Source: a virus
IMG/VR virus record: IMGVR_UViG_3300050138_000621
Location: 104,647 to 168,646 of that record
Strand: one strand, 5' to 3'
DNA: 64,000 nucleotides
Shown here: piece by piece, positions 1 through 7,509 of the stretch
Numbering within the stretch: position 1 is the first letter of the stretch
How the letters are laid out: every line of letters starts with the position of its first letter
Position numbers and translations under genes: made by a program
The notes under the pieces: generated by a model
Database searches by the model: none
What the model was told of the DNA's origin: nothing
Seen by the model: only the letters and a program-made list of their open reading frames with translations

Positions 1-30
1 AGAAACCGAAAAGCGAACAAGGGCCGGCAA

Positions 31-444
31 GTGCACAAACACGCCGCACCGACCAAGATCACTAAAGACACCGCGGGAGTTTCGATCCAGGTCAGTCCGG
101 AAGATGAGCAAGAGGGCCCGGAGGGGTCTTTTGCATCGGGTGACGACGCCGCGGATCGCGAGGATTGCGCGATCGTCCGCCGAATGCTCAACCGTGGCAA
201 TTTTTGGGCGTGGTTTTGCGCCAAGGTTACCGTGTCGTTTGACGGGTTGACCTCGGATCAGTACCTTGGCGCTTGCAGCTACTCGGATGAGGCTGATTTC
301 CGGTCCTGTGGCTACTTCAATGACATGGTGTCGGAGGCTATCGACGATCTGAACACGCAGATCGAGAAGCGTGACCACTTCGCCACGTGCGGACATTGCG
401 CCGCGGTTTCGTCGGGCAAGCTACCGCCCCCGGTCCGCGCCTAA
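31..444 (+). CDS. Hypothetical protein, possibly 5'-truncated by the window edge
   Basis: I do not recognise this 137-residue acidic protein. It carries scattered cysteines and a CxxC near its C-terminus (ATCGHC). The GTG at 31 is only a formal start: the frame stays open to base 1, so the true start may lie outside the window. No good Shine-Dalgarno site precedes the GTG. It opens a run of small plus-strand genes. Confidence 0.5.
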   Translation: MHKHAAPTKITKDTAGVSIQVSPEDEQEGPEGSFASGDDAADREDCAIVRRMLNRGNFWAWFCAKVTVSFDGLTSDQYLGACSYSDEADFRSCGYFNDMVSEAIDDLNTQIEKRDHFATCGHCAAVSSGKLPPPVRA

Positions 445-490
445 CCCCTTTCCAAACTTCCAACCCTTCCCAACATCGGAGATCCACACC

Positions 491-922
491 ATGCGCAACG
501 GAAAAGAGTTACGGCAGATTGGCAAAAACGCTTACGCCGCGATCCTCGAAATGGTCGAAGCCCTGCAAAAGGCGGACAATGACGCGGACAATGACGCGGA
601 CGCGGTCGCGTGTGAGAAAGCACGCGAGGTGGCACGCGAGGCGATCGAACAAGATCCGTTGTCCATCGAAGTGCGCGCGGGCTGGCGGAGTCTTGGGGAA
701 AGTGAGCCCGACAATACCCCGGAAGAATACCGGATCCTTTTGGCTACTGGCGGGCCCGCGGTCCGGATCGTGGGGGAGCTTGGCGCGCACGGGGAGCCGT
801 CTAACGCCACGCTGCAGGTCCAAGACTGGGGGACCCCTTGGACGGACTACCGCAAGGCGGAAGCCGCGATCTTGATGGCTTACGTTTCGGTTTTCGCCTT
901 CGACGCGTACGAAGCGCGCTAG
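491..922 (+). CDS. Conserved-type hypothetical protein (143 aa)
   Basis: The ATG at 491 has a GGAG Shine-Dalgarno site 10 bases upstream. The same layout (CGGAGATC-ACAC-ATG) recurs at the gene starting at 1150, which supports both starts. The N-terminal 30 residues are helical. They are followed by a short acidic repeat (ADNDADNDADA) and a C-terminal region with GGPAVRIVGEL and QDWGTPWT. I recall this kind of C-terminal region from uncharacterised phage and proteobacterial proteins, but no function can be given. Confidence 0.7.
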   Translation: MRNGKELRQIGKNAYAAILEMVEALQKADNDADNDADAVACEKAREVAREAIEQDPLSIEVRAGWRSLGESEPDNTPEEYRILLATGGPAVRIVGELGAHGEPSNATLQVQDWGTPWTDYRKAEAAILMAYVSVFAFDAYEAR

Positions 923-1108
923 CCTGCCACGTTCGGGATCGCCCCGCCCCGCAAGGGTGCGAATCGTTCGAGGATTCGCGAACGTCTAAGATCTACCCAA
1001 ATTCTAGCGCGGCGCATAGGTGCCGCGCAGATCCTCGCCATCATGGCCAAGGCCGCGAAGCAGTAACCCCCACCCCATCAAGATCGGCATTCGTCCGGGG
1101 AGCCGATC

Positions 1109-1136
1109 CCGAGTTTGGTTATGACCTTTTCAACAG
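1109..1136 (+). promoter_or_regulatory. Repeated upstream element, copy 1
   Basis: The stretch reads roughly GAGTTTGGTTATGAC then TTTTCAACAGC. It matches the element at 1450-1476 (GAGAATGGTGATCGA then TTTTCAACGC) and lies a short distance before the gene at 1150. It is probably a promoter or operator; the role is inferred from position and repetition only. Confidence 0.4.
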
Positions 1137-1149
1137 CGGAGATCTACAC

Positions 1150-1404
1150 ATGACGACAAGTGACATCCTCGGCAAGATCCGGAAACGTGACAGCGCTTTG
1201 ATCGTTTACTCTGCGCCCCTCTTGCGCAAGGTCCGAACGGTCGCCAATGCCAGAAAGCAGACCACGCGGGCCCTCACTGCCTCCGAGGTCGCCGAGCTTG
1301 GGGAGATCCACCCGTCGGCCGCGGGATCGGGTTGGTTCATGCACAACGGTCGCCAGATTTGCGCCGAGGTCACGGGCGGCGTGACCAAGATTTTCCGGAT
1401 CTGA
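1150..1404 (+). CDS. Hypothetical protein (84 aa)
   Basis: A small basic protein with no recognised domain. The ATG at 1150 is chosen over longer possibilities because a GGAG site lies 10 bases upstream in the same arrangement as for the gene at 491. A repeated element (1109-1136) lies in front. The stop is followed by a GC-rich inverted repeat around GACCCCCCGGGGGTC. Confidence 0.65.
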   Translation: MTTSDILGKIRKRDSALIVYSAPLLRKVRTVANARKQTTRALTASEVAELGEIHPSAAGSGWFMHNGRQICAEVTGGVTKIFRI

Positions 1405-1449
1405 CCCCCCGGGGGTCAGATCCGCGATCGTCAGGATTGGGTAATCCCG

Positions 1450-1476
1450 AGAATGGTGATCGAGTTTTCAACGCTC
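1450..1476 (+). promoter_or_regulatory. Repeated upstream element, copy 2
   Basis: Second copy of the element at 1109-1136, here just before the gene at 1499. Related GAGAT(C/T)GGT(G/A)ATGG words also occur near 1659, 2011, 2653 and 2686, always between genes. Confidence 0.4.
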
Positions 1477-1479
1477 TCA

Positions 1480-1498
1480 ACTTGAAGGACCTTCACAC
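1480..1498 (+). promoter_or_regulatory. Class C motif ACTTGAAGGACCTTCACAC
   Basis: Nineteen-base motif immediately before the ATG at 1499. Close copies lie upstream of the tail tube (37380-37398) and tail sheath (39923-39941) genes on the other strand. Consensus ACTTNAARNNCCTTCACAC. A promoter or mRNA-leader role is inferred. Confidence 0.45.
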
Positions 1499-1657
1499 AT
1501 GGCCAAGCAATCCAGGGACGACAGCGACGGGATACCCGTCTACATCAACGATGACGAGGGGGACGCCACCGCGGTGATTCCATACGAGAGCACTGCTCAA
1601 CTGGCCCGGCAAAGGCTGCAGGAGCTGCGGCAGGGACCGGAGGCCTTCGCCAACTGA
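1499..1657 (+). CDS. Small acidic protein (52 aa)
   Basis: Starts MAKQSRDDSDGIPVYIND and ends QGPEAFAN. No domain is recognised. The ATG directly abuts the class C motif, which itself contains AAGGA, so either a leader or a Shine-Dalgarno reading is possible. Coding is supported by spacing between two other plus-strand genes and an upstream repeat. Confidence 0.6.
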   Translation: MAKQSRDDSDGIPVYINDDEGDATAVIPYESTAQLARQRLQELRQGPEAFAN

Positions 1658-1706
1658 GATCGGTGATGGAGATTTGGTAATCAACCCCACAAAAGGAAAC
1701 CCGCCC

Positions 1707-1868
1707 GTGGACCACAAGACCATCAGGATCGCCATCTGCATCGGCATTATCGCGGGCCTCCTCGGGTGTACGACTTCAGTCCCTGGCCAGCGCCGCCCAG
1801 ACGACAAGGTGGCCATGCGCCAGCAGGAGGATCTCACCCTGGCTCGGGGGCGGAGAACCTCGCCATGA
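1707..1868 (+). CDS. Small lipoprotein (53 aa), possible outer-membrane spanin-like
   Basis: The GTG start is preceded by AAAGGAAA. Residues 3-20 form a hydrophobic signal segment ending in the lipobox LLGC, so Cys21 would be lipidated after cleavage by signal peptidase II. The mature part is only about 33 polar residues. The stop overlaps the ATG of the next gene (ATGA at 1865), a tight translational coupling. A lipoprotein coupled to a tiny membrane peptide resembles two-component spanins, but the order and the short lengths are unusual, so this is only a suggestion. Confidence 0.6.
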   Translation: MDHKTIRIAICIGIIAGLLGCTTSVPGQRRPDDKVAMRQQEDLTLARGRRTSP

Positions 1869-1975
1869 AGTTCCTGGTAGGCCTGGTGCTGGGATTGGTG
1901 ATAGGCGCCGGCGTGCTCCCGGTCAAGCGCCTTGTGCGAGAAGCGGCCAGGGAGGTGGCGCAGTCGGTTCAGTAA
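1865..1975 (+). CDS. Tiny membrane protein (36 aa)
   Basis: Begins MKFLVGLVLGLVIGAGVLPV, a single hydrophobic segment, followed by a charged helical tail. Its ATG overlaps the stop of the lipoprotein gene, so the two are probably co-translated. Its 3' end overlaps the convergent endonuclease gene by 53 bases. Partnership with the lipoprotein is inferred from coupling. Confidence 0.5.
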   Translation: MKFLVGLVLGLVIGAGVLPVKRLVREAAREVAQSVQ

Positions 1976-2603
1976 CCCCCACCCCATCGGGATTTGTGAT
2001 CGCGATTTGGGAGATGGACGAGATTGGTGATGGAAGTTTGGCACTCTTCTCTAGGTTGCCCTTGGCCCACAGTGGTTGCAAGTTCGTGTAATGGCAGGCC
2101 TCTAGAAATTGCTGGCGGTCGGTGAGAGTGAACGAATCGAGAGGCCTAATGTGGTCAATGTGCCAGCCCCGAAGCCCATGGTTCTCCCAGGTCATAGCCT
2201 CTCCCGTGATTGGGTGAGGATAGAACATGGCCTCGAACCGCGCTTTGAGTTCGGTGACGGTGCAGCCGAGGTCGCGGACTGCAGATCCCCGCTTAGCGTC
2301 CCCGTCGAGCGCGGACCAAATCCGCACCCTGAGGCGCGGTGCCAGCCAGACCATGGGGTTCTCTTGACGATGCCTCTTCCTGTACTCATTTGCGGCGGCA
2401 CGACGCCGAGGCTTCGCCAGCTCCTGGTATTCTCTTCGACATGCCGCACACCAACTCGAACAGCCGTTTCGCCTGAGCCTATCGACATGGAAGGCGCCTA
2501 TAGGTTTGTTGGCCTTGCATTTACCGCAGTAGCTCTCGCCCGGTCCGGTTCCACGTTTTGTCGCCAAAGCGGCGACTCTTTTGTTTGCAGCCTCAGGTGT
2601 CAC
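1923..2603 (-). CDS. HNH homing endonuclease, GSAVRDLGCT family
   Basis: A free-standing endonuclease expected to cut DNA and spread its own gene. Features in order: two CxxC zinc-binding pairs (CGKC, CAAC) near the N-terminus, the family signature GSAVRDLGCTVTEL, a FYPHPITGEAMTWEN segment, and the HNH core GWHIDHIRPL with HYTNLQPLW. The GTG at 2603 is chosen because it lies exactly 6 bases after a CAATCAT element. Close relatives lie at 23734, 42914 and 53139, and a more distant one at 8427. The C-terminal 30 residues are low complexity and overlap the convergent small membrane gene, suggesting recent insertion. Confidence 0.9.
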   Translation of the reverse strand: MTPEAANKRVAALATKRGTGPGESYCGKCKANKPIGAFHVDRLRRNGCSSWCAACRREYQELAKPRRRAAANEYRKRHRQENPMVWLAPRLRVRIWSALDGDAKRGSAVRDLGCTVTELKARFEAMFYPHPITGEAMTWENHGLRGWHIDHIRPLDSFTLTDRQQFLEACHYTNLQPLWAKGNLEKSAKLPSPISSISQIAITNPDGVGVTEPTAPPPWPLLAQGA

Positions 2604-2609
2604 CAACTC

Positions 2610-2616
2610 ATGATTG
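2610..2616 (-). promoter_or_regulatory. Class B element CAATCAT
   Basis: CAATCAT on the minus strand with exactly 6 bases to the GTG at 2603 of the HNH gene. Confidence 0.6.
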
Positions 2617-2790
2617 CTTCTTGGTTACGCCAACTTACCCCCCCTCCCCCAATGACATCGGTGATGGCCTTAGACATCAAACCCGAGATCGGTAATGCCA
2701 CTCCGCGACACCGTCAGCCAGCATACTAATTTGATCGCGACTGCAAAAAAAGACTAGACCTACATCAAAGACCAGGAGACACTCATCATC

Positions 2791-3144
2791 ATGAACGCAA
2801 AAGAGCTACAGGCGCTGGGACCGGAAGCGTTCTTGAGCTGCGAGATGTTCAAGCTCGGCGCCGACAGCCGCGACCTCAAGCCCTACAAGAAGGGCCTCGA
2901 CGTCGGCCGACACGCAGACGAGGTCCACGTCTCCGTCACGAATTCATGGAGTGCGAACATGCGAGACGGCACTACGCTGTCTTCGAACGAACGAATTGGG
3001 CTCCACAAGAACACGGCCTTGCTGTTCTGCGGCTTCCTCGATTCGAAAGTCCCCATCATCCTGCACAGGATGGAGACCGGGTCCGTAGCCCACTATGGAC
3101 TCATCGTCGTCGACGGAGTCCGCATAGTCCGCCCGACCAAGTAG
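2791..3144 (+). CDS. Hypothetical protein (117 aa)
   Basis: No domain is recognised. The ATG at 2791 has an AGGAGA site 12 bases upstream. The protein is mixed alpha/beta in composition with conserved-looking HMETGS and GVRIVRPTK stretches. It heads a plus-strand group. The 121 bases before the next gene hold only an open frame that becomes a shadow of that gene, so I leave it unannotated. Confidence 0.65.
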   Translation: MNAKELQALGPEAFLSCEMFKLGADSRDLKPYKKGLDVGRHADEVHVSVTNSWSANMRDGTTLSSNERIGLHKNTALLFCGFLDSKVPIILHRMETGSVAHYGLIVVDGVRIVRPTK

Positions 3145-3265
3145 GCCGTGGCTCCATTCATGAAACGTATGGCGGCCACGGAAGCGCCCGAGGCCAAAGC
3201 CACAACGCCGGAAGAAGCGACAGCAGGCGACGGACCGACTCAAGATCAAAAAGGGAGCAAACTAA

Positions 3266-3667
3266 ATGACCCGCGAGACGTTCGACATGGACAAGGTGAA
3301 CGAGATCCAGACCGCACTCAAGGAGGCGCCCCCAGCGACCGGGAAGCTGTCGAAGGCGGACGTGCTGCGCCAACTGGCCCCCACCTTGAAGGAGCTGCGC
3401 GAGGACAAAGGCTACACCCTGGAGGCCCTCGTCGAGCTGCTCAAGACCAAAGGGCTCGACGTCAAGGTGTCGACGCTCCAGGGCGCGCTGAAGAAGAAGG
3501 GCACGGGGACAAAGCGGAGGTTGCCGTCAGTGCCCCCTCCTCCCTCGTCACCCCAGACGACGCCACCGCCGGCGGCAACCTCCGCTGGTAGCGTAGTTAC
3601 GACCCAGGATGGGGTCAAGTCAGGCGACCTCACGATCCTCGGCGGCAAGACCAAGAAGACGGCGTAG
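3266..3667 (+). CDS. Putative helix-turn-helix DNA-binding protein with proline-rich tail (133 aa)
   Basis: Residues about 10-75 are helical and contain LREDKGYTLEALVELLKT followed by KVSTLQGALKKKG. This resembles the small helix-turn-helix domains of plasmid and phage regulators (growing helix, turn, recognition helix). A Pro/Thr-rich linker and a basic end follow. A strong AAAGGGAG site precedes the ATG. Inferred role: DNA binding; no target can be named. Confidence 0.6.
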   Translation: MTRETFDMDKVNEIQTALKEAPPATGKLSKADVLRQLAPTLKELREDKGYTLEALVELLKTKGLDVKVSTLQGALKKKGTGTKRRLPSVPPPPSSPQTTPPPAATSAGSVVTTQDGVKSGDLTILGGKTKKTA

Positions 3668-3670
3668 CCT

Positions 3671-3682
3671 CGTTCGCTATAG
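3671..3682 (+). promoter_or_regulatory. Class A promoter CGTTCGCTATAG
   Basis: Exact motif; 6 bases to the ATG at 3689. Too little room remains for a Shine-Dalgarno site, so the mRNA is probably leaderless or nearly so. Confidence 0.85.
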
Positions 3683-3688
3683 GGTGGT

Positions 3689-4060
3689 ATGTGCAAACAC
3701 AAGCCAGGCGACCCGAACTGCGGCTCGTACAGGCCGCAACCTCCCGCCCCGAAGACGCCTGACGCCGAGAACTACACCGTCGAGGACGTGGAGTGGGTCG
3801 GCCAAACCCGCGTCGTGATGATGGTGAAGTATCCCAACTGCTCCAACTGCGCGTACGAGGGCAACAAAGTCATGGTTTTCCTCGGCGTCACCGTGCAGCA
3901 GGCGATGAAGTGGAGACGGATCGACCCACACTTCCGCGACCCGAGCCTCAAGAGCTTGCCAACGCACGCCCCGAGCCCTGCTGCCCGCTTCCCGGGAACC
4001 CCCGAGGGCTGGCAGGACGCCATCTCCTACGCAGAGACCAAAGCGATGGTGGACGCGTAA
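3689..4060 (+). CDS. Hypothetical Cys-containing protein (123 aa)
   Basis: First gene behind a class A promoter. Contains several cysteines, including CKHKPGDPNC at the N-terminus and CSNC near residue 50, which could bind a metal. No known family is recognised. Its stop overlaps the next start (TAATG), so it heads an operon of three overlapping genes. Confidence 0.7.
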   Translation: MCKHKPGDPNCGSYRPQPPAPKTPDAENYTVEDVEWVGQTRVVMMVKYPNCSNCAYEGNKVMVFLGVTVQQAMKWRRIDPHFRDPSLKSLPTHAPSPAARFPGTPEGWQDAISYAETKAMVDA

Positions 4061-4383
4061 TGGGTGCCTGGATGGATGCGTTGATGGAGGTCGAGACGAT
4101 GAAGGGTCGAGCCCTGGTCAAGATTCTGAAGGGGTTGCTAACAGTGGCGCTCGTGGCGCTGGCGATCGGCCTGCTCTTCCTACCAATGGTCGTGCTCATG
4201 GCGGCTCAGCACTTCCCTCACGCCAGCGCGTTCTATCTCTGGGAGAACTTCGCCGATCCCCGGGCCCGGGCCGAAGACATCGTTCCACTTCAGGTCTGCT
4301 ACCTCGCCGCCCTCGTCGTCCTTGGCTTCCTCATCGCTGGTGCCGTGGCCCTGGCTCGCACGATCTGGGACTGGCTGTCGTGA
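4060..4383 (+). CDS. Two-segment membrane protein (107 aa)
   Basis: Two hydrophobic segments are visible (about residues 25-46 and 80-101), separated by a loop with an acidic stretch. The start overlaps the previous stop (TAATG) and the stop overlaps the next GTG (GTGA), so it is translationally coupled on both sides. A holin-like role is possible but unsupported beyond topology. Confidence 0.65.
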   Translation: MGAWMDALMEVETMKGRALVKILKGLLTVALVALAIGLLFLPMVVLMAAQHFPHASAFYLWENFADPRARAEDIVPLQVCYLAALVVLGFLIAGAVALARTIWDWLS

Positions 4384-4970
4384 GCACCGACCTGTCCAAA
4401 TCCGAGGCTCGCGCTCTCTTGGCGGTGGTGAAGTACGTCGCCCTCACCTGCGCGAACCTAGGCGCCGAGCTTTGGGGAAAGCGCGGCCGGGCCAACTGCT
4501 CTTGTCCGTGGGCGCGTCCCGCGGGCGCCGTGATCAAGAAGCTGCGGGCGCGGGGCTTCGTCGACCGGCACCGCGTTGCTGGCGACCCGCGAACGTTCTA
4601 CAAGGCCACTTGGCGCGGAGAGCGTCACCTGATGACGGACGCGACCACGCGAGCGACTGCGGGCCTGGGGCCGACCGCCACGCCAGACCAACAAATGAAG
4701 GCCCTCACTCTCACCCAGATCTCCGTCCGCCTAGATGCCCATCTCCGGAGGATCGAGGAGGACCCGGTCCCCAATCCATGGAACGACGGCAAAGTCAACG
4801 GGACCAAGCCCTTCTACAACGCAGGGGCGTCGGTCGGTGGGGCGCGGGTCAGCATTTGCTACGTCTCGTACCAGGGCAGGACCCGCCTCAAGAAGGTGGA
4901 CGCGCTCAAGTACCTGGCGTGGCTCGATGCCGGCAACGTCGGCAAGCACTGGAACATCCTGCCGCGCTGA
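4380..4970 (+). CDS. Putative winged-helix protein (196 aa)
   Basis: The N-terminal half (helical ARALLAVVKYVALTC, then AGAVIKKLRARGFVDRH) has the layout of a winged-helix domain: helices followed by a recognition helix ending in RGFVDR and a beta-hairpin wing. The C-terminal half is unrecognised. It starts with GTG overlapping the upstream stop. DNA binding is inferred. Confidence 0.6.
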   Translation: MSTDLSKSEARALLAVVKYVALTCANLGAELWGKRGRANCSCPWARPAGAVIKKLRARGFVDRHRVAGDPRTFYKATWRGERHLMTDATTRATAGLGPTATPDQQMKALTLTQISVRLDAHLRRIEEDPVPNPWNDGKVNGTKPFYNAGASVGGARVSICYVSYQGRTRLKKVDALKYLAWLDAGNVGKHWNILPR

Positions 4971-4977
4971 TTTGCGC

Positions 4978-5006
4978 TTGACAGCAAATCCCGGATCCGG
5001 CATGCT
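4978..5006 (+). promoter_or_regulatory. Sigma70-type promoter (TTGACA-17-CATGCT)
   Basis: Perfect -35 TTGACA (4978-4983), a 17-base spacer and -10 CATGCT (5001-5006). Exactly 6 bases then separate the -10 from the GTG at 5013, so the start of transcription should fall on or next to the start codon. Confidence 0.75.
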
Positions 5007-5012
5007 CAATCC

Positions 5013-5270
5013 GTGGCCAAGGATTTCATCACGCTACCGAAGAGGACCGCCGTCGCGAAGCTCGGGGCGGCCAAGGGCGCCACCTACTTTTACCTTCCTC
5101 GCGACGGCATCCACGTGGAGCGAGAGGCCGATGTCGAGCAGGTGGTCCGCACGTTCGCCAACAGCCCCAAGATGAAGCTGAGGGTATGCCTACGCCGCGA
5201 CTCTGAGCATGTCATCGTCATCGTGGACACCAAGAGGTTGCAGTACGGGTACCGGATCAGGTTCGGATAG
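5013..5270 (+). CDS. Hypothetical protein (85 aa)
   Basis: Small basic protein of alternating strand-like segments, no family recognised. The GTG at 5013 is supported by the strong sigma70-type promoter whose -10 is 6 bases away. Its 3' end overlaps the convergent endonuclease gene by 81 bases. Confidence 0.65.
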   Translation: MAKDFITLPKRTAVAKLGAAKGATYFYLPRDGIHVEREADVEQVVRTFANSPKMKLRVCLRRDSEHVIVIVDTKRLQYGYRIRFG

Positions 5271-5780
5271 AGGCCGACGTTGCTCCAAATAAGTGGCCGC
5301 CCCTCTTAGAGTCACGGGACTGTCTCGCATCAGCCCGATTGCGAGATTGCAGGTATAGCAGAGGAGCCCGCGAACAAGTTTGCGCCGCCCGAGCGGCGGC
5401 AGCCTAGAAAATCCCTCCACGTGAAGGTGATCGACGCAGAAGACCTCTTCCTTCCCCGGCTCGGTCGTCCTGCATCCAGGGTTGGCGCAACGGTGCCCCT
5501 GATCCTCAAGCAAGGAGTTGAAGTCCTCTGTCGTGAGCCCATATCTCAGAAGAACTCGGTCCCGCTTCTCTACTGCAGTTCTCCTGGCGTGCTTCTCGCG
5601 CTCAAGGAGATTACGACGTGCCCGGGCCTCCTCGCTAAGAGGGACGTTCGCATTCTTCAGGCGACACTCCTTCTGATATGCCTTCTGGCACTCCCTACAT
5701 TCCGGACGAAGCCCGCCCCTAAACAGCCGCCGGAACTCGTTCTCGTCCTTGGGAAAACTACACTTAGAGCAGGCCTTCAC
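5190..5780 (-). CDS. HNH endonuclease, endonuclease VII-like
   Basis: The N-terminus has a zinc-binding pair (CSKC, CREC). The middle carries the recombination-endonuclease-VII-type core: CANPGC, VDHLHVEG, RGLLCYTCNLAIGLMRD. The GTG at 5780 is chosen because it gives MKACSKC, like the start of the HNH gene at 42914, and sits exactly 6 bases after CAATCAT. It lies just downstream of the tail-fibre gene, a typical homing-endonuclease position. The C-terminal tail after TYLEQRR is low complexity and overlaps the gene at 5013. Confidence 0.88.
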   Translation of the reverse strand: MKACSKCSFPKDENEFRRLFRGGLRPECRECQKAYQKECRLKNANVPLSEEARARRNLLEREKHARRTAVEKRDRVLLRYGLTTEDFNSLLEDQGHRCANPGCRTTEPGKEEVFCVDHLHVEGFSRLPPLGRRKLVRGLLCYTCNLAIGLMRDSPVTLRGAATYLEQRRPLSEPDPVPVLQPLGVHDDDDMLRVAA

Positions 5781-5786
5781 CTGCCC

Positions 5787-5793
5787 ATGATTG
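5787..5793 (-). promoter_or_regulatory. Class B element CAATCAT
   Basis: Six bases before the GTG at 5780 of the endonuclease gene. It lies downstream of the end of the fibre gene. Confidence 0.6.
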
Positions 5794-5824
5794 CGGCCTG
5801 GCTTTACTTCAAAGAACGGATGGG

Positions 5825-6711
5825 TTACGTCAATTGTGCGGACATCCAAGCCGAGCCAATCCAGAACCAGATTTTGTTGTTCGCCGTATCGACGACGAAC
5901 GGTACTTGACCATCCATAATCTTGGCTGGGTCCGGGGTTCCGGTGGGCGCCCCCGGCATGCTGGGGAGCTGGAAGAAGCCTTGGGTGTCGGCCATGTCCT
6001 TGGCGCCGCTGTCCATTGCGATGCCGTTGGTGCCAATGTGGTATAGGCAGCCACAGTGCCACCCTCGTCGTAGACCAAAAACGAGTTGTTATCCGGCCCA
6101 AGGACTAGGTGACCGCCCGTCACCACCAATCCGTTGCCGTAGAAATATGCGACCCTCGCACCATGAACGGAGATATTTAGACGTTGCAGATCTAAGTCCG
6201 TTGAGATGCCGTCACCGGGGCTTGCCGAAAACGAATACGCCGGTGCCTCGGGAGTGCCGGGGTCCAAGAGTAAAGGTCCCGTCGCCGGGGCCAAGAGCGC
6301 GATCAACTGCGCTTCGCTCAGCGTGGTGCTATTGAGCGTGAGGGAGCCGTCGTCGGCCATCACGGCTCCAATGCCGGTGTCCGAATTGTACACGCCTGCT
6401 TGGCCAGGAACTAGGTAGGCCCGGTGAACGTTGGCAAGATCCTCCACCTTGATGGACGTGCCATCCCCTCGCCCTACCACCTCTCCGGTAGGATTGTCGT
6501 CCCCGTCCAATGTCGCCGTCCAATACGGCAACGGAAGCTGGGTCCCGGCGCCGGCGGTACTGAATGCCTGCCACTTCAGGGCACTGGCCGCGATCTGGTT
6601 GAGGTTTACGACGACTGCGCTGGCCGAGGCCGCTGAAGACTTGGCGGCGGCGGCGGCGGCCTGAGCGGCCTGAACGGCTCGGGCGATCTGGGCTTCTTGA
6701 GCGGCGGACAT
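5825..6711 (-). CDS. Tail-fibre-like protein with an apparent -1 frameshift
   Basis: The ATG at 6711 opens a frame with an Ala-rich coiled-coil-like start and beta-rich repeats (NSTTLSEAQLIALLAP, GNGLVVTGGHLVLGPDN). After VYDEGGTVAAY, near 6040-6047, that frame turns into nonsense, while the -1 frame continues with a natural fibre end: GTNGIAMDSGAKDM and then FVVDTANNKIWFWIGSAW, ending MSAQLT. The product would be about 295 residues. No classic slippery heptamer is visible, so a sequencing error, a real mutation or programmed frameshifting are all open. A CAATCAT element lies 9 bases before the ATG. Likely a receptor-binding or fibre component of the virion. Confidence 0.65.
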
Positions 6712-6720
6712 CTCCCCGAG

Positions 6721-6727
6721 ATGATTG
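6721..6727 (-). promoter_or_regulatory. Class B element CAATCAT
   Basis: Nine bases before the ATG at 6711 of the fibre gene. The interval CTCGGGGAG also contains a Shine-Dalgarno-like GGGGAG. Confidence 0.5.
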
Positions 6728-6881
6728 TGACCCGCCTATGGCTAACGCTTTCCCCGGACTTGAAGGGCCTTCTTGGGTCGTGTACAAGAATTCCACTTGC
6801 CACGGTTTTCGATCGTGACTATTCTTTCAGTTCACTCAAATCTGAATCTGTTCTAGGGACCGACATGGGAAGGGGGCTGAG

Positions 6882-7094
6882 ATGATGACAGTGCTGGCGG
6901 ATGACCTGGTGGAGGGCCACCGAGTGGTCACCTACAAAAGCGAGTACGGCGACAAGATCCTGGCGCCGCCGCCGTATCGGACGGAGGTGGTGGAGCCTGG
7001 CCAGAGCCTGCCGGCGTATGGTATGGATCATGAATCCGAGGATGTGGCCCTGAGGGCCCACCAGGAGAAGATCGACATGCTGCGCGGGAGGTAG
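6882..7094 (+). CDS. Hypothetical protein (70 aa)
   Basis: Starts MMTVLADDL after a GAAGGGG site. No domain recognised. It is followed after one base by the helix-turn-helix gene and probably shares its transcript. The 170 bases upstream hold no gene and no promoter I can define. Confidence 0.55.
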   Translation: MMTVLADDLVEGHRVVTYKSEYGDKILAPPPYRTEVVEPGQSLPAYGMDHESEDVALRAHQEKIDMLRGR

Positions 7095-7095
7095 G

Positions 7096-7314
7096 ATGCT
7101 GACGACGAAGTGGAAGCGACCGGAGACCAAGATCAAGGTCGGGAAGAAGCTGAAGCGGGTCCGGGAGAAGTACGGCCTGACTCAGCTCCAGGTGGCCAGG
7201 AGCATCGGCTGCAGCCCGTCGGCGGTCTCGATCCTGGAAAATGGGAAGTTCGGCAGCTTCGAACTGATAGGAGGCTATCTGTACGTCATGGGCCTGGACT
7301 TCGGCGACCTATAG
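7096..7314 (+). CDS. XRE/Cro-type helix-turn-helix regulator (72 aa)
   Basis: The protein is essentially one Cro/CI-type DNA-binding domain: GKKLKRVREKYGLTQLQVARSIG, then CSPSAVSILENG. The residues GLTQLQVARSIG form helices 2-3 of the motif and SPSAVSILE is the recognition helix. Phage proteins of this kind repress or switch promoters. Neither promoter class nor an operator is obvious nearby, so the target is unknown. Confidence 0.85.
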   Translation: MLTTKWKRPETKIKVGKKLKRVREKYGLTQLQVARSIGCSPSAVSILENGKFGSFELIGGYLYVMGLDFGDL

Positions 7315-7509
7315 GGTGTGCCCGGGCGGCAGCACCGTCCTAAGCGCAAACCCCGCGAACGTGACCTTGGGCGGCCCCTCTCCTCCGGTCTCGAAGCCGG
7401 CGAACTGAGACTTGGAAAGCAGCACGAGCCCGTCCTCCCAGTGGATGACCAAGTCGTCGCCCGCGTGGAGGTGGACGATGTTGCGCTTCTTCTCGTCTGT
7501 GTCGGCCAT
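7309..7509 (-). CDS. Hypothetical protein (66 aa)
   Basis: Begins MADTDEKKRNIVHLHAGDD. Short beta-rich protein, no family recognised. Its ATG overlaps the stop of the membrane protein gene upstream (TAATG), so it is coupled to that gene, and its end overlaps the convergent regulator gene by 6 bases. Confidence 0.6.
   Translation of the reverse strand: MADTDEKKRNIVHLHAGDDLVIHWEDGLVLLSKSQFAGFETGGEGPPKVTFAGFALRTVLPPGHTL

Noticed and set aside
3148-3591. Open frame overlapping the helix-turn-helix gene at 3266
   Set aside because: Only the first 40 codons lie outside the real gene; after that it is out of frame with a well-started neighbour.
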